From positions 1 to 64,000 of the forward strand of contig JAEYNR010000031.1 of NCBI GenBank assembly GCA_023412475.1: a DNA stretch of 64,000 nucleotides, given 5' to 3'. Source of the stretch: Fibrobacterota bacterium (GTDB lineage Bacteria; Fibrobacterota; Chitinivibrionia; Chitinivibrionales; Chitinispirillaceae). Shown here piece after piece: positions 54,279 through 61,568 of this stretch (position 1 is its first letter; each line of letters opens with the position of its first letter). A program made the translations under genes and the position numbers. The notes below the pieces were generated by a model. The model saw only the letters and a program-made list of their open reading frames with translations. It did no database searches and had not been told where the DNA came from.

Positions 54279-54782
54279 ATGCCAAATTATTTAAATTTTA
54301 TTGTTTGTTCAGTGGCTTTAACAATTTCCTGTGGTATAAATGATAAAGAAAGCTCTACTTCGGTTGCTGAAAATGTAAAAGGCAGCAATTGTGGAGGGTT
54401 TGAACTTGAAACTAATTTGTCGAAAAGAGCTATTGATACACCAGAATATTGTAAGGCTGAAAGACTACTGTGGTCTTACAATGAGTCAGGCCATATACTT
54501 AGTATTTTATGTAATAGAATTATTGCTAATTGTGCTGCGAAATTGACTGTTTTAGTAAGCAAAAATGCTGATACTCTCGATTTTACATTGAAAGATAATA
54601 TTGGAGATGTTATAGCAAATTGCATATGCCCATTTGATGTTTCTTGTGACATTCCAGGTATCACAGGAGACAATATTTACATATTAATTAAAAAGGAATT
54701 GTTTTTAATTAATCTTAATGAATTACATGGTGAACTTATAATTGACACTTCAATTACTGAGTCCCATAAGCAGGAATTTTAA
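54279..54782 (+). CDS. Small Cys-rich lipoprotein
   Basis: The ATG follows AAGGAG at about eight bases. The 167-residue product has a lipobox (LTISC, Cys about 18). The mature domain has seven further Cys, with a C-terminal pattern NCAAKLTVLVSKNADTLDF followed by NCICPFDVSCDIPG. I have the impression of a widespread small exported beta-sandwich family with this CxCPF(D/Y) motif, but no function is assigned. Codon use is very AT-rich. Confidence 0.78.
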   Translation: MPNYLNFIVCSVALTISCGINDKESSTSVAENVKGSNCGGFELETNLSKRAIDTPEYCKAERLLWSYNESGHILSILCNRIIANCAAKLTVLVSKNADTLDFTLKDNIGDVIANCICPFDVSCDIPGITGDNIYILIKKELFLINLNELHGELIIDTSITESHKQEF

Positions 54783-55002
54783 TGGTAGAGTGCTAATAGG
54801 CAGTGAATAAACCAAAGTTCTATTGCTCAGAAGCACTAATACTTGAGCCACAAAGCTGTGAATAATAAACAAGAAAACTAATTGCAGGCTGCACGTGAAT
54901 GCAGGATATCTTCGTATGTGTTTATCTGATAAACGAATAATACTGAATGGGTTACAATATGGAGTATTCGTTCTCATTCTCGTATTTTTACTGATCGTAC
55001 CA
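54783..55002. other. Gene-free stretch before the cupin remnant
   Basis: No start or recognisable product. The last part may hold more of the decayed cupin gene out of frame. Confidence 0.4.
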
Positions 55003-55154
55003 GATAAAGGAGAAATGATAGTTGTTCCCAAAGGGGTTGAACATAAACCATTTGTGAAAAAGAATGCTGTGTAATGCTGATTGAACCGAAAGAAACTATA
55101 AATACTGGTGATGCTGGCCGTGCACTGACAGACACTAAACTTGAATGGATTTAA
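55003..55154 (+). pseudogene. Frameshifted C-terminal remnant of a cupin protein
   Basis: One frame reads DKGEMIVVPKGVEHKPFVKK up to a stop at about 55072-55074. A frame shifted by one then continues MLIEPKETINTGDAG and ends TKLEWI with a stop at 55152-55154. Together they match the end of small cupin-domain proteins (GEMIVVPKGVEHKP, then MLIEPxGTxNTGD). The upstream beta strands with the other metal ligands are not readable. The gene is broken. Confidence 0.82.
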
Positions 55155-55346
55155 TCAAAAGGCTTGAACAGTAATATTTATAAAAATACCGTTATATTTT
55201 GAACTGCGTAAAACAGCGAATACGCAGAGCATCGCCTCACTCTCGCGCCCAAATTGCCTCTGAACCCGTCAGGAGCATTCCTGCACCCTTTACTTTATCT
55301 GAACAGATTATTTAATTTAATGCCAAAAACCGAATATGAGGAAGAT

Positions 55347-55610
55347 ATGAAAAGATTCGAAGAATTATTTGAAGAATTAAAGAAAAAGGCAGAACAAAAT
55401 GATCCGCAATCCGGCACCGTAAAAGAGCTTGCAAAAGGTAAACATTTTATCGGGAAAAAAATTATCGAAGAGGCGGGTGAGGTATGGATGGCTGCAGAGT
55501 ATGAAGGAAAAGAGAAGACCGCAGAGGAGATTTCCCAGCTATTATACCATATACAGGTAATGATGATCTGCTGTAATCTCACTCTGGAAGATATTTATAA
55601 GTACTTGTAG
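55347..55610 (+). CDS. hisE: Phosphoribosyl-ATP pyrophosphatase HisE
   Basis: HisE hydrolyses phosphoribosyl-ATP in the second step of histidine synthesis. I chose the ATG at 55347 (GAGG five bases upstream) because it gives the usual N-terminus MKRFEELFEELKKKAEQN. The in-frame upstream starts at 55254 and 55320 add residues not seen in the family. The 87-residue protein has SGTVKELAKG, the metal-binding EEAGEVWMAAEYEGKE and EEISQLLYHIQVMM, matching the all-alpha NTP-PPase fold. It is separate from HisI here. hisG follows after 23 bases. Confidence 0.92.
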   Translation: MKRFEELFEELKKKAEQNDPQSGTVKELAKGKHFIGKKIIEEAGEVWMAAEYEGKEKTAEEISQLLYHIQVMMICCNLTLEDIYKYL

Positions 55611-55633
55611 AAAACCAGTAAAGGAACTGTTCA

Positions 55634-56482
55634 ATGTTAAAAATAGCTATTCCCAATAAGGGCTCGCTCAGTGAAGGTGCAATTCGTCTGGTCAGTGAAT
55701 CAGGCTACTCCTGCAAAAGATATTCCAGCGAACTGGTAATAACCGATTCTGCAAACCGGATAGAGTTCTACTTTCTGAGGCCCAGAGACATTGCAGTTTA
55801 TGTCGGAAGCGGTTTTCTTGACCTGGGGATAACAGGACGGGACCTCACCTTTGATAGCGGCACAGATGTTCATGAAATAATGCCACTGAATTTTGGCCAT
55901 TCCTCCTTTTATTATGCAGTTCCCGCTGGATGTAACCTCACTGCAGATAAGTTTGAGGGAAAACGGATCGCAACCTCCTACCCCAGCATTGTCCGCAATG
56001 ATCTTCAAAAAAGAGGCCTGAATGCTTCGATAGTAAAACTCGATGGAGCGGTAGAGATCTCCATCAGACTTGGCGTTGCGGATGTTATCGCAGATGTAGT
56101 GCAGTCTGGCCGCACCTTAACCGAAGCAGGTCTGGTAAAAATTGGTGAACCGCTTATGAAATCGGAAGCAATTCTAATCTCTCGTTCTGCAGAGGTTATT
56201 ACTATACCCGATGCCTCTCTCTTTCTCAAACGGCTCAGGGGAATAGTTGTTGCCCGCGAATTTGTTATGGTTGAATATGATATACCAAAAATTGAGCTTG
56301 GCCGCGCCTGCGCAATTACTCCCGGAATCGAATCTCCCACTATTGCCCCGCTCAGTAATGAGAACTGGGCGGCAGTCAAAGCCATGATCAAAAGGAATGA
56401 AATAAATAATATTATGGACCAGCTCTCTGATATAGGGGCAAAGGGGATAATTATTACAGAGATAAAGACTTGCAGGGTGTGA
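55634..56482 (+). CDS. hisG: ATP phosphoribosyltransferase, long form HisG
   Basis: HisG condenses ATP and PRPP, the first and regulated step of histidine synthesis. At 282 residues it is the long form with a C-terminal ACT-like regulatory domain (residues about 205-282), so no HisZ is needed. The N-terminal IAIPNKGSLSEGAI, the LGITGRDL segment and the PRPP-binding region DVIADVVQSGRTLTEAGL are visible. AAGGA lies about nine bases before the ATG. No other his genes are in the window. Confidence 0.95.
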   Translation: MLKIAIPNKGSLSEGAIRLVSESGYSCKRYSSELVITDSANRIEFYFLRPRDIAVYVGSGFLDLGITGRDLTFDSGTDVHEIMPLNFGHSSFYYAVPAGCNLTADKFEGKRIATSYPSIVRNDLQKRGLNASIVKLDGAVEISIRLGVADVIADVVQSGRTLTEAGLVKIGEPLMKSEAILISRSAEVITIPDASLFLKRLRGIVVAREFVMVEYDIPKIELGRACAITPGIESPTIAPLSNENWAAVKAMIKRNEINNIMDQLSDIGAKGIIITEIKTCRV

Positions 56483-57433
56483 TTGGAGACCGGATGGAGG
56501 AGGAATTTAAAAAAATGATGAATGACACAAATGACGAAGTTTAAGAATTTGGACATCAAAAAGAAGTGTCTTTATTAAATATTCCTTTCAGCTCTTAGGA
56601 ACATGATATTTATAGATACACAAAGACAACAGAAAACTCATTGTCTTATCGGGACAAAATATCCGCAGCAAAAAGAAACAGCTAAAAAAAAGGCTTCGAT
56701 CCTGTTTTATGGATCGAAGCCGTTAAGGTTGTCAGGATTTCTCCGGAAAACTCAATATTTGACGTTTTTTAACACATTTCTCCGGAGGTTTCTTTCAGTA
56801 TATCACTACTAATAGCCACCTCCTTTCCTTAAGTCTGGATAAATTAGAACTTTTCTGCGAAAACCTGTCTAAATATCCATCATTTAAAAAGAACATTGTT
56901 CCTATTAATTCAAGTTCTTAACACTTGGGTAAGACTCATATTTTTTCCTGCTAGTTATATGGTTCCTCCTTTCGTGCTGATTACTGTTTATTATAAACTT
57001 ACTCTTGAGCGCTCAAAGATTGGTTACCCAGAATGATTTGTATTTGACTGTTTAATCATCTGGAATAAAGACTTCGTTTATTATACATATTTATTGTTGT
57101 AATAGTTATAGGAAATTTTAAGTTTTACGAATTAGCTTAAAAAAGGATGTTAAAAACACATTTGGTACCCCAAAGAAGATTGTTGATTAGAAAGTGATAT
57201 CTGGGGTAAGAGAGCCGATTGAAACGACCTTGAATTCTATATATCAGAAACTGCCAACCCTATGTCGTTTATTAAGCCTGATGCAAAGCTGCCGTTTATA
57301 GCATACCGCTTTCCATTAACCGAAAATACCAACAGAAATAAAAGATAATTATCTGAAGATTGCAGAAAACCTTGGTTGTAATACCCAAAAAAATTTATCC
57401 GAGTCCAAAGCCGAGATCCTGCTTTTTCACCTT
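56483..57433. other. Gene-poor region after hisG
   Basis: About 950 bases with no supported gene. A perfect 11-bp stem (GGCTTCGATCC at 56692-56702 with GGATCGAAGCC at 56711-56721) is preceded by eight A. This makes a good terminator for a reverse-strand transcript, although no reverse-strand gene lies upstream of it. The rest looks degraded. Confidence 0.5.
56684..56721 (-). terminator. Strong hairpin terminator on the reverse strand
   Basis: The 11-bp perfect stem described for this region ends in a run of eight U on the reverse-strand transcript. No gene that would use it is recognised, so the transcript it ends is unknown. Confidence 0.6.
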
Positions 57434-57593
57434 GAGAGTAAGCTAAAAACTTGCATGGTACCTACTTTTTAAGCTGAGAGTAAGCTGTCAAGTTGCAGAC
57501 ACCCTGAATTTCAATCAGAGAGTATACTGCCAAGTTGCAGACACCCTGTTTTTCAAATTGAGAGTAAGCTACCAACTTGCGGGATAACTATCG
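57434..57593. repeat. Four copies of a 42-bp tandem repeat
   Basis: GAGAGTA starts at 57434, 57476, 57518 and 57560, an exact 42-base period. The two middle copies share CAAGTTGCAGACACCCTG. The outer copies are degenerate but keep GAGAGTAAGCT and ACTTGC. The block is non-coding and lies in the decayed region before the cut-off beta-helix gene. Confidence 0.8.
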
Positions 57594-58156
57594 GTATGGC
57601 TTAGGGTTACCAAACAAGAAGTCAGCCCCTGTCCACACACCTCAATTTATACCTGATATTTTGATAGTTTAATGTTTATCATCCCAATAGGGTGTTAATA
57701 TAATGTTGACTGGCCATTAATCTGCTCTATAGGTATCATACAAGAGTGTAGCTTCATCTTAAGCTACAAAAAGCCTTCCAGATACTTTGTTATCCGGCCT
57801 TTTGTCATCCCTACGGGCATCAAATATTTCATAATCTCGCTCTTTAGGTGCATGAGAGTTATCAGGTGACTTTATTGTCAATTTGCGGATGATAATATGG
57901 TGTTTTGCCCAGCTTTGGGCCCGCTACATTCAAAGTCATTAAAACTTCGCTGACAGGGAAAACCGTTTTCTATTGCTTCTCTTCAGATCACAACATTTTT
58001 TATCAGCCCATTAGGTCATCCGTTGATGTTGGCGAAAAACAGAGGGGCGGCTATCCTCTTCGGGCTCAAAATAGATGTAAACTGAATAGCATGATGATAT
58101 ATTATTTAAAGACAAACCGCCACCTTCTCAACTCTGCTTAAATCAGAGGTACATAT
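57594..58156. other. Gene-poor stretch
   Basis: No supported gene. A short hairpin (GTAGCTT 57748-57754 with AAGCTAC 57761-57767) reuses the TAAGCTAC word of the hairpin at 18961. The open frame at 57905-58141 has no ribosome-binding site or recognisable product. Confidence 0.4.
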
Positions 58157-58552
58157 ATGAAATCGTTTGCTGCGCTATCTGGGCCTGGTAAAAAGTATTT
58201 GAAAATTGGTGATGCTCCACTAGTTTCTTTAAAAGAAGGAGATTCGGTTCTTGTTTTCTACAGAGATGAGCCCTATCGGGAAAAGTGGGTAATTACCGCA
58301 CAGGGAACTGAGTCAAATCCAGTAGTATTTCATGGTGTGCCAAGTGATGGGAAACTGCCGGTTATAGACGGCCAGGATGCAATCACTCCTTCAGGTATGA
58401 ATTTCTGGAGCGAGGGGAGAGGGGTGATCAAGATAGGTGGGGCGAATAACCCACCAGATGTAATACCATCATATATTATTATCGAAAATCTTGAAATTAA
58501 AAATGGTTCTGAGACCCCATTGGAACAATTTTTGATTTCTATAACATCATAA
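58157..58552 (+). pseudogene. N-terminal fragment of a right-handed beta-helix protein
   Basis: The 131-residue frame matches the opening of secreted right-handed parallel beta-helix proteins: GPGKKYLKIGDAPLVSLKEG, then YREKWVITAQGTESNPVVF, LPVIDGQDA, GVIKIGGANNPPD and YIIIENLEIKN. Full proteins of this kind have several hundred residues. Here it ends soon after the first helix rungs. No signal peptide precedes it. It is probably a truncated relic of a polysaccharide-active surface protein. Confidence 0.75.
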
Positions 58553-58844
58553 ACTTCTATTCCTATATACATATATTAATGAGTGAAATCGGTTCGATAG
58601 TCACTGACTTTTATTAGCTAGGTTCAAAGCCACTGATGTTTAAGTATATCGCTTCCATTATGACGTGTTTCGCTTCTATCCATTGCGATTCACACCAAAC
58701 AATCGACCGATTCAGGGCATGAAATAACTGATATATGGTGTCTTTGCAGAAATGACTTCTGCACAAGGAAAATGTAAAGGGATTAGTCGCTCAGAAGATT
58801 GTTTCTAAAACATAACCGGGTAATTGATAAACCAGAAAGAACTA

Positions 58845-61550
58845 ATGAGCATAAGCACCCAAGAAGCACTTTTAATAGCCCGAAATATCACCAGTACGGT
58901 TCGCGAAGCCTTGATTGTGCTGGATAAAAATCTAAGAGTAGTTTCTGCCAGTGATTCATTTTATCGGCAGTTTCAGTCCAGTGCAGAGCATACCGAAGGT
59001 CGGCTGATAAATCAATTGAATACAGGTCTGTGGGATATTATTGAGCTTCGAGCAATGCTTGAGTCAGTTATTTTAACCCGTAATGCAGTTAACAACTTTG
59101 AAATTCATCATGTCTTTGAGGATATCGGTGAAAAAACCATGATTTTAAATGCACGCTATCTTGTTGGAGATAATGTTGATGCTGCACTGATTCTTCTGGC
59201 AATCGAGGATGTTACTAAACGGGGGGCTGCAACCAGGGAAAAACTCTTAGAATCGGAACTGAATTATAAGAAGTTTGTGGAAGAGCTTAACAGTATTATC
59301 ATAGGCTTTAACCGGGATGGAAAAATTACAGAACTGGCAAAATTTGCTGAAGAAAATCCTTACCCGGTCCTTCGAGTGACCGCTCAGGGGATAATCATTT
59401 ACCATAACAGGGCAAGTAAAGACCTGTTTACCAGCAGACAGTGCAAGATCAATTCACGAATCCCGGACAGTTGGTATGCTTTGGTGCAGGAAGCAATTAC
59501 CAGCGGCACTCTTAAAACAATTGATACCCAGTGCGGAAACCGATTTTTTTCACTGAATATTGTTCCGTTTACCGATAAGGGATATGTCAATATTTATGCA
59601 AGTGAAATTACCCGGCGGCGAGCTGCCGAAGAAGATCTGAGGTATGAAAGAGAACAGTTGCAGATCATCCTTGATAATCTAAGTGTAGGAATTGTCTTTA
59701 TGGATAATAAAGGTAATCTGTTGAAATTTAATAAAGCTGCGCTCAACTGGTATGAGTACAACCGGATAACCAACAAATATGAATATACAAACGAATATGA
59801 CCTCTATGATGTAGCCAATAGAGAAATACCTCTGGAAAAGTGGCCTGCATTTCGTGCAGTAAAGGGAGATTATGTGAAGGATATGGAGGCCAGGGTCATC
59901 AGAAAAGAAACTGGTGAATGCATGTGGATAAGTTTCATTACCCAACCTATATATGATTCCAACAGAAAAATAGCTAATATTCTAATGAGCATGGTAGACA
60001 TTACCGAAAGAAAACGAACTGAAGAAGCATTACGGAAAAGTAAAGCAATACTTAACAGCATTATCGATACTCTTCCGGTCGGTCTTATAATGGCAAATGC
60101 AAACGGTAAAATTATCCGTTTTAATGAGAAAGCTAGAAAAATTATTGGTGAAATACCAGAAACCATCTCTGGGGAGCAGTACAAAAGTTGGAGGCCCGAT
60201 ACTGGTGAGCGGATCGGGGCTGAGGAGTGTGTCTTAGCCAGAGTATTAACCAGGGGTGAGGTGATTCGTAACGAGCTTACAAAAAACCAGAAATTTGGTA
60301 CTGAAGAGTTCAGGTATTGCTTAAACAATGCGATTCCTTTACGCGATGATAATGGCAGAATTTCGGGGGGATTGGTTACTATTTTGGATATTACTGAGAG
60401 ATTTGAGGCAGAGACTCGATTAAAGGAGGTTTTATCTCAGGCCGAGGAGAGTAGAAACATTCTTACAGCTCTAATGAAAAATATTCCTTTAGGAATTGCG
60501 ATAGCAGATGCGCCGGATGTCAAAATCCGGATGATAAGCGAATACGGGGCAAGAATTCTGGGCAGATCAATAGAAGAGTTCAAAGGAGTTTCAACTTTTG
60601 AGAAACCATTGTATATGGGAGTCTATAATGTAAATGAATTAACCCAAGTTCCACCAGAAAAACTTCCTCTGACCAGAGCTACGGTTAAAGGTGAGAATAT
60701 TAAAAACGAAGAACTGATTGTCACCCGCAAGGATGGAACTTTCCTTCCTCTTCTTTGTAATGCCGGACCAATTAAAGATGATAAGGGTAATATTACCGGG
60801 GGAGTTATCGGATGGACTGATATGACCGAGCAACGCCAAGCTCGTGAAGTAATGAAAAGATACGCTGAGGAACTTGCTGCAGCTAATCGCGATCTGGAGT
60901 CTTTCTCATACTCTGTTTCGCATGATCTTCGTAATCCTCTTAGCGTTATAGATGGTTTTGTGGGGTTTCTCATAGAGGATTATTCTGAACAACTCGATAA
61001 ACAGGGTCAGGATTATCTCAGGAGAATCGATTCTGGAATAAAAAAAATGCAAAGGTTAATTAATGATATCCTCAGTCTGTCACGTATTGGCAGGCAGGAG
61101 ATTAGAGAGGAGGATATCGACCTGAGCGCCATTGTTCGGGATTTTCTTACAGAGCTCAAAACTATGGAGCCTGAGCGGCGATCTGAGTTTATTGTTGAAG
61201 ATAACCTTCATGAATATGCAGATCCGCGATTGATTCATCTTGCTCTGGAGAATCTTCTGCGAAATGCATGGAAATTTACTTCTGAAAAAGAGGTGGCCCA
61301 TATTGAGTTTGGTACTACCAGCAAAGATGGTACTACTGTCTACTATGTCAAAGATAACGGTGCAGGATTTGATCCACGATGTGCCCAAAAGATATTTGAG
61401 CCATTTCAGCGTATTCATGCTCAAAAGCAGTTCGGGGGAACCGGTGTGGGATTAACTATTGTGCAGAAGGTGGTATGGCGTCATGGGGGCAAAGTATGGG
61501 CTGAAGGAGAAGTGGGTAAAGGAGCGACATTCTATTTCACTCTCTCATAA
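58845..61550 (+). CDS. Multi-PAS sensor histidine kinase
   Basis: I prefer the ATG at 58845; a TTG at 58824 is in frame. The roughly 901-residue protein has no transmembrane segment. Five PAS-like domains come first (residues about 10-125, 160-265, 270-395, 400-530 and 540-670). The first ends in IGEKTMILNARYL and LLAIEDVTKR, as in kinases paired with CheB/CheR fusions. A HisKA domain follows (phospho-His in YSVSHDLRNPLSVI) and a HATPase_c with the N box NLLRNAWKF, G1 DNGAGFD and GGTGVGLTIV. No receiver domain is attached. A related PAS protein follows after 18 bases. Confidence 0.93.
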   Translation: MSISTQEALLIARNITSTVREALIVLDKNLRVVSASDSFYRQFQSSAEHTEGRLINQLNTGLWDIIELRAMLESVILTRNAVNNFEIHHVFEDIGEKTMILNARYLVGDNVDAALILLAIEDVTKRGAATREKLLESELNYKKFVEELNSIIIGFNRDGKITELAKFAEENPYPVLRVTAQGIIIYHNRASKDLFTSRQCKINSRIPDSWYALVQEAITSGTLKTIDTQCGNRFFSLNIVPFTDKGYVNIYASEITRRRAAEEDLRYEREQLQIILDNLSVGIVFMDNKGNLLKFNKAALNWYEYNRITNKYEYTNEYDLYDVANREIPLEKWPAFRAVKGDYVKDMEARVIRKETGECMWISFITQPIYDSNRKIANILMSMVDITERKRTEEALRKSKAILNSIIDTLPVGLIMANANGKIIRFNEKARKIIGEIPETISGEQYKSWRPDTGERIGAEECVLARVLTRGEVIRNELTKNQKFGTEEFRYCLNNAIPLRDDNGRISGGLVTILDITERFEAETRLKEVLSQAEESRNILTALMKNIPLGIAIADAPDVKIRMISEYGARILGRSIEEFKGVSTFEKPLYMGVYNVNELTQVPPEKLPLTRATVKGENIKNEELIVTRKDGTFLPLLCNAGPIKDDKGNITGGVIGWTDMTEQRQAREVMKRYAEELAAANRDLESFSYSVSHDLRNPLSVIDGFVGFLIEDYSEQLDKQGQDYLRRIDSGIKKMQRLINDILSLSRIGRQEIREEDIDLSAIVRDFLTELKTMEPERRSEFIVEDNLHEYADPRLIHLALENLLRNAWKFTSEKEVAHIEFGTTSKDGTTVYYVKDNGAGFDPRCAQKIFEPFQRIHAQKQFGGTGVGLTIVQKVVWRHGGKVWAEGEVGKGATFYFTLS

Positions 61551-61568
61551 AATCCTGACCTTATTAGC

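Noticed and set aside
57434..57593. CRISPR array
   Set aside because: The repeats are contiguous, degenerate and lack unique spacers, and no cas gene is in the window.
57905..58141. 78-residue frame before the beta-helix fragment
   Set aside because: No ribosome-binding site or recognisable product, and it does not connect in frame with the beta-helix fragment.
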